Positions 51,240 to 60,863 of a stretch of 64,000 bases of DNA are shown here, one piece after another. The number at the start of each line of letters is the position of its first letter. Positions within the stretch are counted from its first letter, which is position 1. The stretch comes from Streptomyces xanthochromogenes (GTDB taxonomy: Bacteria; Actinomycetota; Actinomycetes; Streptomycetales; Streptomycetaceae). The stretch lies in NCBI RefSeq assembly GCF_014650455.1, contig NZ_BMUZ01000010.1, positions 124,001-188,000 on the forward strand, written 5' to 3'. The notes under the pieces are model-generated. The model had not been told where the DNA came from and did no database searches. It saw only the letters and a program-made list of their open reading frames with translations. Position numbers and translations under genes: made by a program.

Positions 51240-51420
51240 AGGAATGCGCCTCATGCTGTGTGACGCACCAGGGGTGGTCAATCCGGGTGCGAGCGGTGTT
51301 CGCGGGTGGTTATGTCCCCAATGTGGTGGTCTAGTCCAAGCCGAACCCTGTCTTGGTCCCTGCTATTGGGACAGGGCTGTGTCCGATGCCGGACGGCTGG
51401 GGCCGCCGTCCGGCCGGAGT

Positions 51421-52554
51421 TCACTCCTTGCCCGGGCCCGGCTGATTGTCCTTGGCCGGGGATCGGGGCGGGCTGACCGTGGTGCGCGGAGGCCGTCGCT
51501 GGGAGGACGTGCGCACGATCAGTTCGGTCGGTATCACCTGCTCGATCGGATGGCCGTTGTCGATCCCTTCGATCGCGTCGATGAGCAACTGGACGACGGC
51601 CGTGCCGATGCGCCGCGGTTTGAGCGAGAGCGTGGTGATGGGCGGTTCGGTGGTGGCGTACACGGTGGACTCGCTGCAGCACACGAGGAGCAGGTCCTCG
51701 GGCACGCGCAGTCCGTAGCGCCGGGCGGCCGCGAGCAGATCGGTGCCGTTGGGGTCGAAGAGTCCGTAGACGGCGTCGGGCCGGTCCGGGCGGGCGAGCA
51801 GCCGGTCGGCCGCGACGGCGCCCGCGCAGGGGTCATGCGCCGGATAGGACTCGTACACCGGGTCCTGGCCGACGCGTTCGCACCAGCTCAGATAGGCCTC
51901 GGTGGAGAGCCGGGTGTAGGTGTCGGTGGTGGTTCCGGTGAGCAGGCCGATCCGGCGGGCGCCGGCCGCGGCGAGATGGTCGAGCAGGTCGAGTACGGCG
52001 GCCTCATGGTCGTTGTCGACCCACGCCGTGACGGGCAGGCTGCCCGCGGGGCGGCCGTCGGAGACGACCGGAAGTCCCTGGCGTACGAGTTCGGTGACAA
52101 CGGGGTCCTGGTCGGAGGGGTCGATGACGACGGTGCCGTCGAGGGCGACGTTCGACCAGACGTCCGCGGGGCTGCGGCGTGAGGTGGCGGGCAGGATGAC
52201 GAGGGCGTAGCCGCGTGCGAGGGCGGCGGAGGTCGCCGCTCTCGCCATCTCGGCGAAGTAGGCGAATTCGGTGAAGGTGAAAGGTTCATCCCCGTAGGTC
52301 GTCACGGTCAGGCCGATGAGGCCCGACTTGCCGGTACGGAGCGTGCGGGCCGCTGCGGATGGGCGGTAGCCCAGCCGGTCTGCGACCTCGCGGACGTGGC
52401 GGCGGGTGGCGTCGGGGAGCCGGCCCTTGCCGTTGAGCGCGTCGGAGACGGTCGTGATGGAGACACCGGCGGCGGCGGCTACGTCCCGAATACCTGCCCG
52501 CCCCAGCCGGCGACCGGTCGACCGGCTCACCTGGTGCTTCCCTGCTGCTGTCAT
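51421..52554 (-). CDS. LacI family transcriptional regulator
   Basis: The 377-residue regulator has an N-terminal HTH (IRDVAAAAGVSITTVSDALNGKGRL), the hinge helix YRPSAAARTLRTG, and a periplasmic-binding-type ligand domain. The start is ATG 52554. No sugar gene lies next to it, so its ligand and targets are unknown. It may bind the palindromes in its own upstream region. Confidence 0.93.
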   Translation of the reverse strand: MTAAGKHQVSRSTGRRLGRAGIRDVAAAAGVSITTVSDALNGKGRLPDATRRHVREVADRLGYRPSAAARTLRTGKSGLIGLTVTTYGDEPFTFTEFAYFAEMARAATSAALARGYALVILPATSRRSPADVWSNVALDGTVVIDPSDQDPVVTELVRQGLPVVSDGRPAGSLPVTAWVDNDHEAAVLDLLDHLAAAGARRIGLLTGTTTDTYTRLSTEAYLSWCERVGQDPVYESYPAHDPCAGAVAADRLLARPDRPDAVYGLFDPNGTDLLAAARRYGLRVPEDLLLVCCSESTVYATTEPPITTLSLKPRRIGTAVVQLLIDAIEGIDNGHPIEQVIPTELIVRTSSQRRPPRTTVSPPRSPAKDNQPGPGKE

Positions 52555-52964
52555 GGCGAGCCGATAGTAGGGGGATGACGGATGGTTGGCCCGGGTGCAT
52601 ATGCACGCGTTGACAGGCACGTTTCTGCATGATCATAAAGCGTCAATGACCTTATTATGCAAGGGAGTTGGGCGGCATCCCGTTACGGTGACGCTTGTCG
52701 ACCCAGGGGCGGCTGACAACTGCCCGATGTTGCGAAGAGGTCTCAACTCACCTTCACGGGTGATGCGCGCCACGGCGCGAGCCACCGGCGTGCGCCGTGA
52801 ACAGGAGCGCTCCCCCCTTCCTGGAGCGCCCGCCGGGAACCGGTCCCCGTCCCCTATTCGCAGGGAAGCCGAATCCTCATAAGGTGAGGAGCATTGGATG
52901 TGTACGGAGCTGTCCGCCGTGGCGGGCACGGCATTCCGTACGGAACGGTCGAGGAGGACCTGCG
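52555..52964. other. Divergent control region between the LacI gene and hisC
   Basis: This 410-bp gene-free region is AT-richer at 52610-52665. It holds GTGCATATGCAC (52595-52606), and TGCAT (52626-52630) with ATGCA (52657-52661) in inverted orientation. A frame starting at ATG 52898 runs out of frame into hisC and looks spurious. Confidence 0.5.
52595..52606. promoter_or_regulatory. Palindrome, candidate LacI operator
   Basis: Perfect 12-bp palindrome GTGCATATGCAC 40 bp upstream of the LacI gene start; no experimental support. Confidence 0.4.
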
Positions 52965-54044
52965 GTGAGCGAGACGAGCCCCAAGCTGCGCGCCGAGCTG
53001 GACGGCATCCCCACCTACAAGCCGGGCAGGCCCGCAGCTTCCGACGGGCCGGTCGCCTACAAGCTGTCCTCGAACGAGAACCCCTACCCGCCGCTCCCGG
53101 GTGTGATGGAGAGCGCGGTCGCGGCCGCGGGCAGCTTCAACCGTTACCCGGACATGGCGTGCACCGGCCTGATCAACGAGCTGGCCGACCGGTTCGGGGT
53201 GCCCCTCACGCATCTGGCCACCGGCACGGGCTCGGTGGGTGTGGCCCAGTCGCTGATCCAGTCCACCTCCGGCCCCGGTGACGAGGTCATGTACGCCTGG
53301 CGTTCCTTCGAGGCGTACCCGATCATCACCCAGATCAGTGGAGCGACGTCGGTCCGGGTGCCGCTGACCCCGGGCGATGTGCACGACCTGGACGCGATGG
53401 CCGACGCGATCACGGACCGGACGCGGCTGATCTTCGTCTGCAACCCGAACAACCCGACCGGCACCGTGGTGCGCCGGGCCGAGCTCGAGCGCTTCCTCGA
53501 CCGGGTGCCCTCGGACGTCCTGGTGGTCCTCGACGAGGCCTACCGGGAGTTCATCCGGGACACCGAGGTGCCGGACGGCATCGAGATCTACCGCGACCGC
53601 CCGAACGTTGCCGTGCTGCGCACCTTCTCCAAGGCGTACGGGCTCGCCGGGCTGCGGGTCGGCTTCGCCGTGGCGCACGAGCCCGTGGCCGCGGCGCTGC
53701 GCAAGACGGCCGTGCCCTTCGGTGTCAGCCAGCTGGCCCAGGACGCGGCGGTCGCCTCCCTGCGCGCCGAGGACGAACTGATGGGCCGTGTCGGCGCGTT
53801 GGTGGGCGAGCGGGAGCGGGTGTACGCGGGCCTGGTCCAGCAGGGCTGGACCGTGCCCGAGACGCAGGCGAACTTCGTCTGGCTGCGCCTCGGGGAGCGC
53901 ACGGTCGACTTCGCCGCCGCGTGCGAGGCGGCGGGTGTCGTGGTCCGGCCGTTCGCGGGCGAGGGCGTGCGCGTCACGATCGGCGAGGGTGAGGCCAACG
54001 ACCTGTTCCTCAAGGTCGCGGAGGGCTTCCGCAAGCAGGCCTGA
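52965..54044 (+). CDS. hisC: Histidinol-phosphate aminotransferase
   Basis: The 359-residue class II aminotransferase converts imidazole-acetol phosphate to histidinol phosphate with glutamate. It has KLSSNENPYPPLPG near the N-terminus, NPNNPTG, DEAYREF and the PLP-lysine in TFSKAYGLAGLRVG. It resembles the short HisC2/aromatic aminotransferase forms and lies outside a his operon, so aromatic amino-acid transamination is an alternative. GTG 52965 has GAGGAGGAC ahead. Confidence 0.9.
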   Translation: MSETSPKLRAELDGIPTYKPGRPAASDGPVAYKLSSNENPYPPLPGVMESAVAAAGSFNRYPDMACTGLINELADRFGVPLTHLATGTGSVGVAQSLIQSTSGPGDEVMYAWRSFEAYPIITQISGATSVRVPLTPGDVHDLDAMADAITDRTRLIFVCNPNNPTGTVVRRAELERFLDRVPSDVLVVLDEAYREFIRDTEVPDGIEIYRDRPNVAVLRTFSKAYGLAGLRVGFAVAHEPVAAALRKTAVPFGVSQLAQDAAVASLRAEDELMGRVGALVGERERVYAGLVQQGWTVPETQANFVWLRLGERTVDFAAACEAAGVVVRPFAGEGVRVTIGEGEANDLFLKVAEGFRKQA

Positions 54045-54105
54045 CGCGGCCGAAAGGGTGTCCGTGAGGGCGTCCGTGGCGGCGCCCTGAAGTCTCGGGG
54101 CCGCC

Positions 54106-54486
54106 TCAGATCGCGTCGACCCGGATCGGGTCCCCGGAACGCACGGTAGCCAGCTGCCGGGGGTCGCCGTCGATCCGGCCGAGGACGTTGCAGGGGCTGG
54201 CGAGCCGGCATTCGTCGCCGCGCGAGATCGGGGTGGGGCCGTACGGCAGCGCGAGCGCGTCGCCGTCGGTCCAGAAGGCCACCGTGCCCGGCTCCACGAC
54301 CTGGCGGGCGTTCGGCTCCTGTTCCCGGGAGACGGGAGTGTCGAAGTAGACCTCCTCGCCCCAGGTGTGGGCGGTGGAAGTGATCGGGAGTGCCCCCGCG
54401 AGCGCCGCGCTCGTGGGGGTTTCTTCGAGGGTCGCGGTGAGGCTGCCCGCGGGCCATGAGATGCGTATGCGCAGCTGGGTCGTCAT
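54106..54486 (-). CDS. Cyclophilin-like (TM1367-type) protein
   Basis: The 126-residue beta-rich protein has segments LRIRISWPAGSLTATLEETPTSAALAGALP and GTVAFWTDGDALALPYGPTP typical of the cyclophilin-like DUF3830/TM1367 group. No isomerase active site is implied. ATG 54486 is the first methionine that fits the family N-terminus. Confidence 0.78.
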   Translation of the reverse strand: MTTQLRIRISWPAGSLTATLEETPTSAALAGALPITSTAHTWGEEVYFDTPVSREQEPNARQVVEPGTVAFWTDGDALALPYGPTPISRGDECRLASPCNVLGRIDGDPRQLATVRSGDPIRVDAI

Positions 54487-54604
54487 GGCGCCGCATTCAA
54501 CAAGATGTTGAAACTCTTGGGAAGAGGGTGTCCACATCCGGACACCACTTCTAAGGGGACCCCCCTGGAGATGTCGACAGCCAGTACGACATAATGCTTG
54601 TGAA

Positions 54605-54620
54605 TGTGAACGCGTTCACA
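54605..54620. promoter_or_regulatory. Rex operator upstream of cydABCD
   Basis: TGTGAACGCGTTCACA is a perfect 16-bp palindrome and matches the Rex (redox-sensing repressor) operator described for Streptomyces cyd genes. It lies 90 bp before cydA, just downstream of a CATAAT promoter-like element (54590-54595), so bound Rex would block transcription while NAD+/NADH is high. Confidence 0.93.
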
Positions 54621-54710
54621 AGCGTGTCCCGCTTCATCCCGAGATCGGCGGGATTAAAGGGGCAAGCTGCGGCTGTGACCTCGGCGATGTGATGTAAGGA
54701 GAGTGCCGAC

Positions 54711-56219
54711 GTGGACCTGGCTCTGGCGCCGGAAACCCTGGCGCGATGGCAGTTCGGCATCACCACCGTCTACCACTTCCTCTTCGTCCCCCTGACGATC
54801 TCCCTGGCGGCGCTGGTCGCCGGCCTGGAGACCGCCTGGGTGCGAACGGGCAAGGACAAGTACCTCAAGGCGACCAAGTTCTGGGGCAAGCTCTTCCTGA
54901 TCAACATCGCGATGGGTGTGGTCACGGGCATCGTCCAGGAATTCCAGTTCGGTATGAACTGGTCCGACTACTCCCGGTTCGTCGGCGACATCTTCGGCGC
55001 CCCGCTCGCTTTCGAAGCGCTCATCGCCTTCTTCTTCGAGTCCACCTTCATCGGGTTGTGGATCTTCGGCTGGGACAAGCTGCCGAAGAAGATCCACTGC
55101 GCCTGCATCTGGATGGTCTCGATCGGCACCATCCTGTCCGCCTACTTCATCCTGGCGGCCAACTCCTGGATGCAGCACCCGGTGGGCTTCAAGCTCAACA
55201 AGGTCACCGGACGCGCCGAACTCACCGACTTCTGGCACGTCCTGACCCAGGACACCACCCTCGTCGTCGTCTTCCACACCCTGACCGCCGCCTTCCTGAC
55301 CGGCGGCGCGTTCATGGTCGGCGTCGCCGCCATCCACCTGCGCCGCAAGAAGCACATCCCGGTGATGCGCACCTCGCTGCGGCTCGGCCTGGTGACGCTG
55401 GTGATCGGCGGGCTGCTCACGGCCGTCAGCGGTGACTCGCTGGGCAAGGTCATGTTCAAGCAGCAGCCCATGAAGATGGCTGCCGCCGAGGCCCTGTGGG
55501 ACGGCCAGAAGTCCGCACCGTTCTCGATCTTCGCCGTCGGAGACGTGGCCAAGGGCCACAACGACGTCGAGATCTCGGTGCCCGGAATACTGTCCTTCCT
55601 CGCCGACAACAACTTCTCCTCGTACGTTCCCGGCATCAACGACGTGAACAAGGCGGAGCAGCAGAAGTTCGGACCCGGCGACTACCGGCCCAACATTCCG
55701 GTCACCTTCTGGGGCTTCCGCTGGATGATCGGCTTCGGCATGACGTCCTTCGTCATCGGCCTCGTCGGACTCTGGCTCACCCGCAAGAAGTTCATGCTGG
55801 CGCCGGGGATGCGGACCGGTGAGGACGAGGTGCCGAACCTGGTGCTCTTCAAGAGCAAGGCCCTCGGCACCCGCCTGACCAAGTGGTACTGGTTCGCCGC
55901 CGTCTGGACGCTCGGCTTCCCGCTGATCGCCAACTCCTGGGGCTGGATCTTCACGGAGATGGGCCGTCAGCCCTGGGTGGTGTACGGCGTGCTGCGTACC
56001 AAGGACGCGGTCTCCCCCAGCGTCTCGCAGGGCGAGGTCCTCACTTCGATGATCGTCTTCACCCTGCTGTACGCCGTGCTCGCGGTGGTCGAGGTAAAGC
56101 TGCTGGTCAAGTACGTCAAGGCCGGGCCGCCCGAACTCACCGAGGACGATCTCAACCCGCCCACCAAGATCGGCGGGGACCACCGCGACCCCGACCGGCC
56201 GATGGCCTTCTCGTACTGA
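54711..56219 (+). CDS. cydA: Cytochrome bd ubiquinol/menaquinol oxidase subunit I
   Basis: The 502-residue polytopic subunit carries the three hemes and quinol site of cytochrome bd. The N-terminus LARWQFGITTVYHFLFVPLTI has the conserved histidine, and the signature GRQPWVVYGVLRTKDAVSP is present. The Q-loop is of the short type usual in actinobacteria. The GTG start has GGAGAG upstream. First gene of cydA-cydB-cydCD. Confidence 0.97.
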   Translation: MDLALAPETLARWQFGITTVYHFLFVPLTISLAALVAGLETAWVRTGKDKYLKATKFWGKLFLINIAMGVVTGIVQEFQFGMNWSDYSRFVGDIFGAPLAFEALIAFFFESTFIGLWIFGWDKLPKKIHCACIWMVSIGTILSAYFILAANSWMQHPVGFKLNKVTGRAELTDFWHVLTQDTTLVVVFHTLTAAFLTGGAFMVGVAAIHLRRKKHIPVMRTSLRLGLVTLVIGGLLTAVSGDSLGKVMFKQQPMKMAAAEALWDGQKSAPFSIFAVGDVAKGHNDVEISVPGILSFLADNNFSSYVPGINDVNKAEQQKFGPGDYRPNIPVTFWGFRWMIGFGMTSFVIGLVGLWLTRKKFMLAPGMRTGEDEVPNLVLFKSKALGTRLTKWYWFAAVWTLGFPLIANSWGWIFTEMGRQPWVVYGVLRTKDAVSPSVSQGEVLTSMIVFTLLYAVLAVVEVKLLVKYVKAGPPELTEDDLNPPTKIGGDHRDPDRPMAFSY

Positions 56220-56237
56220 GGCTGAGGAGATCGAGGC

Positions 56238-57239
56238 ATGGAACTCCACGACGTCTGGTTCGTACTCATCGCCGTCCTGTGGATCGGCTACTTCTTCCTG
56301 GAGGGATTCGACTTCGGGATCGGCATCCTGACGAAGCTGCTGGCCCGGGACCGCACCGAGAAGCGTGTCCTGATCAACACCATCGGGCCCGTCTGGGACG
56401 GCAACGAGGTGTGGCTGCTCACGGCCGGCGGCGCGACCTTCGCCGCCTTCCCCGAGTGGTACGCGACGCTCTTCTCCGGTTTCTATCTGCCCCTGCTGAT
56501 CATCCTGGTCTGCCTGATCGTCCGGGGTGTGGCCTTCGAGTACCGGGCGAAGCGGCCCGAGGAGAAGTGGCAGCGCAACTGGGAGCAGGCCATCTTCTGG
56601 ACCTCGCTCATCCCGGCGTTCCTCTGGGGAGTGGCCTTCGCCAACATCGTGCGCGGGGTGAAGATCGACGCGCACATGGAGTACGTCGGCAACTTCTGGG
56701 ACCTGCTCAACCCGTTCGCGATCCTGGGCGGACTGGTCACGCTCACCCTGTTCACCTTCCACGGTGCGGTGTTCGCCTCGCTCAAGACGCTGGGCGACAT
56801 CCGTGAGCGGGCCAGGGCGCTGGCGCTCAAGCTGGGTCTGGTGACGGCCGTGCTCGCGCTCGGCTTCCTGATCTGGACCCAGGCCTCGCGTGGCGACACG
56901 AAGAGCCTGGTCGCGATGGTCGTCGCCGTCCTCGCGCTGGTCGGGGCGATCGTGGCGGTCAAGGTCGGACGCGAGGGCTGGTCGTTCGCACTGTCCGGCA
57001 TCACGATCGCGGCCGCGGTGGCGATGCTCTTCCTGACGCTCTTCCCGAACGTCATGCCGTCCTCGCTGAACGACGCCTGGAACCTCACGGTCTCCAATGC
57101 CTCGTCCAGCCCGTACACCCTGAAGATCATGACCTGGTGCGCCGGGGTCGCGACCCCGATCGTGCTGCTCTACCAGGGCTGGACCTACTGGGTGTTCCGC
57201 AAGCGAATCGGCACCAAGAACATTGCCGAGGCGCACTGA
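56238..57239 (+). CDS. cydB: Cytochrome bd oxidase subunit II
   Basis: The 333-residue membrane subunit begins MELHDVWFVLIAVLWIGYF and has FFLEGFDFGIGIL and GPVWDGNEVWLLTAGGATFAAFP, all CydB hallmarks. It starts 18 bp after the cydA stop behind TGAGGAG. Confidence 0.97.
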   Translation: MELHDVWFVLIAVLWIGYFFLEGFDFGIGILTKLLARDRTEKRVLINTIGPVWDGNEVWLLTAGGATFAAFPEWYATLFSGFYLPLLIILVCLIVRGVAFEYRAKRPEEKWQRNWEQAIFWTSLIPAFLWGVAFANIVRGVKIDAHMEYVGNFWDLLNPFAILGGLVTLTLFTFHGAVFASLKTLGDIRERARALALKLGLVTAVLALGFLIWTQASRGDTKSLVAMVVAVLALVGAIVAVKVGREGWSFALSGITIAAAVAMLFLTLFPNVMPSSLNDAWNLTVSNASSSPYTLKIMTWCAGVATPIVLLYQGWTYWVFRKRIGTKNIAEAH

Positions 57240-57263
57240 CCTCTGAGGTCCGCACGGTTCAAC

Positions 57264-57291
57264 GGGGTGTGTTTCACGTGAAACACACCCC
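57264..57291. terminator. 28-bp palindrome with parS core between cydB and cydCD
   Basis: Perfect arms GGGGTGTGTTTCAC and complement. Lying inside the cyd operon, it could attenuate read-through or be purely a ParB site. Confidence 0.45.
57271..57284. other. parS site 16
   Basis: Exact GTTTCACGTGAAAC at the centre of the 57264-57291 palindrome between cydB and cydCD. Confidence 0.93.
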
Positions 57292-57324
57292 TCCGGGCCC
57301 GCTCCGACCCTTCTGTTGGGGGAT

Positions 57325-57338
57325 GTTTCACGTGAAAC
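57325..57338. other. parS site 17
   Basis: Exact GTTTCACGTGAAAC overlapping the cydCD start; the GTG within it is the best-placed start codon. Confidence 0.93.
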
Positions 57339-60300
57339 CGATCGACCCACGCCTGCTCCGGTACGCCCGCGCCACCCGCTTCTTCCTCGCGGCCGTGGTG
57401 GCCCTTGGCCTGGCCGGGGCGGGGCTGATCATCGCCCAGGCGATGCTCATCGCCGAAGTCGTCGTGGGAGCGTTCCAGCACGGCCAGGACGCGGCCGGAC
57501 TGAGGACGCCGCTACTGCTCCTCGCGGCGGTCGCGGCCGGTCGGGGCCTGGTCTCCTGGCTCACGGAGCTCGCCGCCAACCGGGCGAGCGCGGCGGTCAA
57601 GTCGGAACTGCGGGGCCGACTCCTGGCGCGGGCGGCCGGGCTGGGCCCCGAGTGGCTGAGCGGTCAGCGCACGGGCTCGCTCGTCGCACTCGCCACGCGC
57701 GGGGTCGACGCACTCGACGACTACTTCGCACGCTATCTGCCCCAACTCGGCCTCGCCGTCGTCGTACCGGTGGCGGTGCTCGCGCGCATTGTCACCGAGG
57801 ACTGGGTGTCCGCGGCGACCATCGTCGTGACCCTGCCGCTCATCCCCTTGTTCATGGTGCTCATCGGCTGGGCCACCCAGTCGCAGATGGACCGTCAGTG
57901 GCGACTGCTGTCCCGGTTGTCGGGTCACTTCCTCGATGTCGTCGCCGGGCTTCCGACGCTGAAGGTGTTCGGACGGGCCAAGGCGCAGGCCGAGTCGATC
58001 AGGACGATCACCTCGGACTACCGCCGGGCGACCCTGAAGACCTTGCGGATCGCCTTCATCTCGTCCTTCGCCCTCGAACTGCTCGCCACGATCTCGGTGG
58101 CGCTGGTAGCAGTCGGCATCGGCATGCGCCTCGTCCACGGGGACCTCGACCTGTACACCGGCCTGGTGATCCTGGTCCTGGCCCCCGAGGCCTATCTGCC
58201 GCTGCGCCAGGTCGGCGCCCAGTACCACGCCGCCGCGGAAGGCCTTTCGGCCGCGGAGGAGATCTTCGAGGTCCTGGAGGCCCCGCTGCCCGAGGGCGGC
58301 ACGGGCGCAGTACCCGCGGGGCCGGTCCGCATCGAGGCCGACGGCGTGACCGTCCGCCACCCCGGGCGTACGGAGCCCTCTCTCGCCGCAGCGTCCCTGG
58401 TGGTCCAGCCGGGCGAGACCGTGGCGCTGACCGGGGCCAGTGGTGTCGGGAAGTCGACGCTCCTCCACGCGGTCCTGGGTTTCGTGGCGCCGGAGGGCGG
58501 CGGCCGGATCCTGGCCTCCGGGGCGGACCTTGCGACGCTGTCCCTGGTGGACTGGCGCGCGCACATCGCCTGGGTGCCGCAGCGGCCGCACCTCTTCGCC
58601 GGCACGATCGCGGAGAACGTCCGGCTGGCGCGGCCGGACGCGGACGACGACGCTGTGCTCGACGCGCTGCGCGACGCCGGAGCGCACGAGTTCGTCGCTG
58701 CGCTCCCGAACGGGGTGGCCACCGTCCTCGGTGAGGGCGGCGTGGGCCTCTCCGCCGGTCAGCGCCAACGTCTCGCCCTGGCCCGGGCGTTCCTGGCCGA
58801 CCGGCCGGTGCTGCTGCTCGACGAGCCGACGGCCGCGCTCGACGGTGAGACCGAAGCCGGCATCGTCGACGCGGTGCGCAGGCTCGCGGTGGGCCGCACG
58901 GTCCTGCTCGTGGTGCACCGCCCGGCGCTGCTCGCCGTGGCAGATCGCGTCGTGGAGCTGCGATCCGCCGACACGCTGCCTCGCGTACCGGTGCAGGGCC
59001 CGGCCGCCCCGGCCCCAACTACGCACACGGTGAAGCCTGTTGAGGCTGTCGCCGGGGCAGTGACGGGTCGGCCCGCTGCCGTCCGCAGGCCGCTCAGCCG
59101 GGTCCGCGCCGCAGCCCACGGGCTGCGCGGCAGGCTCGCGCTGGCGCTGCTGCTCGGCGCGCTGGCGCTCGGCTCGGCCGTCGGCCTCATGGCCACCTCC
59201 GGCTGGCTCATTTCGCGGGCCGCGCAACAGCCCCCGGTGCTCTATCTGATGGTGGCGGTCACCGCGACCCGGGCCTTCGGGATCGGGCGTGCGGTGTTCC
59301 GTTACGCCGAGCGCCTGGTCTCGCACGATGCCGTGCTGCGGATGCTCGCCGAGCTGCGGGTAGCGGTGTACCGGCAGTTGGAGCGCATCGCGCCGGCCGG
59401 ACTGCGTGAGACCCGGCGCGGCGATCTGCTGTCCCGTCTCGTCGCCGACGTCGACGAACTCCAGGACTACTGGCTTCGCTGGGCTCTGCCGGCCGGGGTC
59501 GCCGTCGTCGTGTCCGTTCTCAGCGCCGGGTTCACGGCATGGCTGCTGCCCGAGGCCGGCGCGGTGCTGGCCGTGGGTCTCCTCGTTGCCGGGGTCGTCG
59601 TCCCGTGCGTCAGCGGCGCTCTGGCCCGACGGGCCGAGCGGCAACTGGCCCCGGCCCGAGGAGCACTCGCCACCCGGGTGGCCGATCTGCTCACCGGAAC
59701 GGGCGAGCTGACCGTGGCGGGGGCGCTGGATCGCCGCTTCGACGACGTGAAGGACGCCGACGCGACGCTGACCCGGATCGCTGCGCGGGGCGCCGCCGCA
59801 ACCGCGCTCGGCGGCGGTCTCTCCGCGCTGGCCTGTGGGCTCACCGTGGCGGCGGCCGCACTCGTCGGCGTACAGGCGGTGGTGGCCGGACGCCTCGACG
59901 GGGTGCAGCTCGCGGTGCTCGTGCTGGTGCCGCTCGCCGCCTTCGAGGCGGTGACCGGGCTGCCGCTCGCCGTGCAGTCCCGCCAGCGGGTCCGCCGCAG
60001 CGCCGAGCGCGTCTACGAAGTCCTGGACACGCCCGCCCCCGTGCAGGAACCGGAAGCGCCCGCCCCGGCGCCGGCATCGCCGTTCCCGCTGGAGCTGCGC
60101 GGCATCGGCGCCCGGTACGCGGGGCAGGAGCGGGACGCGCTGCACGACTTCGGACTGCACCTCACGCAGGGCATGCGGGTCGCCGTCGTCGGCACTTCGG
60201 GGTCCGGCAAGACCACCCTCGCCCAGGTGCTGCTCCGCTTCCTGGATGCCCGCACCGGAACGTACGAGATCGGCGGGAGTGAGGCGGGCCGGCACGACGG

Positions 60301-60844
60301 CGACGACGTACGCCGGCTCGTCGGGTTGTGTGCCCAGGACGCGCACCTCTTCGACAGCTCCGTGCGGGAGAACCTGAGGCTTGCCCGCACCGACGCCACC
60401 GATGACGACCTGCGGTCCGTCCTGGGACGTGCCCGGCTCCTGGACTGGGTCGACGGGCTGCCCGACGGCCTGGACACCTTGGTGGGCGAACACGGTGCCA
60501 GGCTGTCCGGCGGCCAGCGCCAGCGGCTCGCGCTGGCCCGGGCCCTGCTCGCCGACTTCCCGGTACTCGTACTGGACGAACCCGCCGAACACCTGGACCT
60601 GGCGACCGCCGACGCGCTCACCGCTGACCTTCTTGCGGCCACCGAAGGGCGTACGACGGTGCTGATCACGCACCGGTTGCGCGGCCTGGAAGCCGTGGAC
60701 GAGGTGATCGTGCTCGACGAGGGCCGGACCGTGCAGCGCGGCGCCTACGACGACCTCGCACTCATCGACGGGCCCCTGCGGGGCATGCTGGAACGGGAGC
60801 GCGAGACCGACTCCCGGCAGTACCCGACTTTCCTCGCCAAATAG
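57332..60844 (+). CDS. cydCD: Fused CydDC-type ABC transporter (cytochrome bd biogenesis)
   Basis: This 1170-residue single polypeptide contains two ABC half-transporters that are separate CydD and CydC in E. coli. Each has six helices and an ATPase domain: Walker A GASGVGKSTLL with LSAGQRQRLALARA in the first half, and GTSGSGKTTLA with LSGGQRQRLALARA in the second. It is needed for assembly of cytochrome bd, probably by exporting thiols or handling heme. GTG 57332 is preferred because GGGGG lies nine bases upstream; ATG 57323 touches that site. Confidence 0.95.
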   Translation: MKPIDPRLLRYARATRFFLAAVVALGLAGAGLIIAQAMLIAEVVVGAFQHGQDAAGLRTPLLLLAAVAAGRGLVSWLTELAANRASAAVKSELRGRLLARAAGLGPEWLSGQRTGSLVALATRGVDALDDYFARYLPQLGLAVVVPVAVLARIVTEDWVSAATIVVTLPLIPLFMVLIGWATQSQMDRQWRLLSRLSGHFLDVVAGLPTLKVFGRAKAQAESIRTITSDYRRATLKTLRIAFISSFALELLATISVALVAVGIGMRLVHGDLDLYTGLVILVLAPEAYLPLRQVGAQYHAAAEGLSAAEEIFEVLEAPLPEGGTGAVPAGPVRIEADGVTVRHPGRTEPSLAAASLVVQPGETVALTGASGVGKSTLLHAVLGFVAPEGGGRILASGADLATLSLVDWRAHIAWVPQRPHLFAGTIAENVRLARPDADDDAVLDALRDAGAHEFVAALPNGVATVLGEGGVGLSAGQRQRLALARAFLADRPVLLLDEPTAALDGETEAGIVDAVRRLAVGRTVLLVVHRPALLAVADRVVELRSADTLPRVPVQGPAAPAPTTHTVKPVEAVAGAVTGRPAAVRRPLSRVRAAAHGLRGRLALALLLGALALGSAVGLMATSGWLISRAAQQPPVLYLMVAVTATRAFGIGRAVFRYAERLVSHDAVLRMLAELRVAVYRQLERIAPAGLRETRRGDLLSRLVADVDELQDYWLRWALPAGVAVVVSVLSAGFTAWLLPEAGAVLAVGLLVAGVVVPCVSGALARRAERQLAPARGALATRVADLLTGTGELTVAGALDRRFDDVKDADATLTRIAARGAAATALGGGLSALACGLTVAAAALVGVQAVVAGRLDGVQLAVLVLVPLAAFEAVTGLPLAVQSRQRVRRSAERVYEVLDTPAPVQEPEAPAPAPASPFPLELRGIGARYAGQERDALHDFGLHLTQGMRVAVVGTSGSGKTTLAQVLLRFLDARTGTYEIGGSEAGRHDGDDVRRLVGLCAQDAHLFDSSVRENLRLARTDATDDDLRSVLGRARLLDWVDGLPDGLDTLVGEHGARLSGGQRQRLALARALLADFPVLVLDEPAEHLDLATADALTADLLAATEGRTTVLITHRLRGLEAVDEVIVLDEGRTVQRGAYDDLALIDGPLRGMLERERETDSRQYPTFLAK

Positions 60845-60863
60845 GACTAACTAGTCTCAAGAC

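Noticed and set aside
52898..53281. 127-codon frame starting before hisC
   Set aside because: Has a GAGGAG-like site, but most of it runs in the wrong frame through hisC; not His-rich, so no attenuator peptide is supported.
54654..60673. Very long minus-strand frames opposite cydA, cydB and cydCD
   Set aside because: Shadow frames of strongly conserved cyd genes; no family features.
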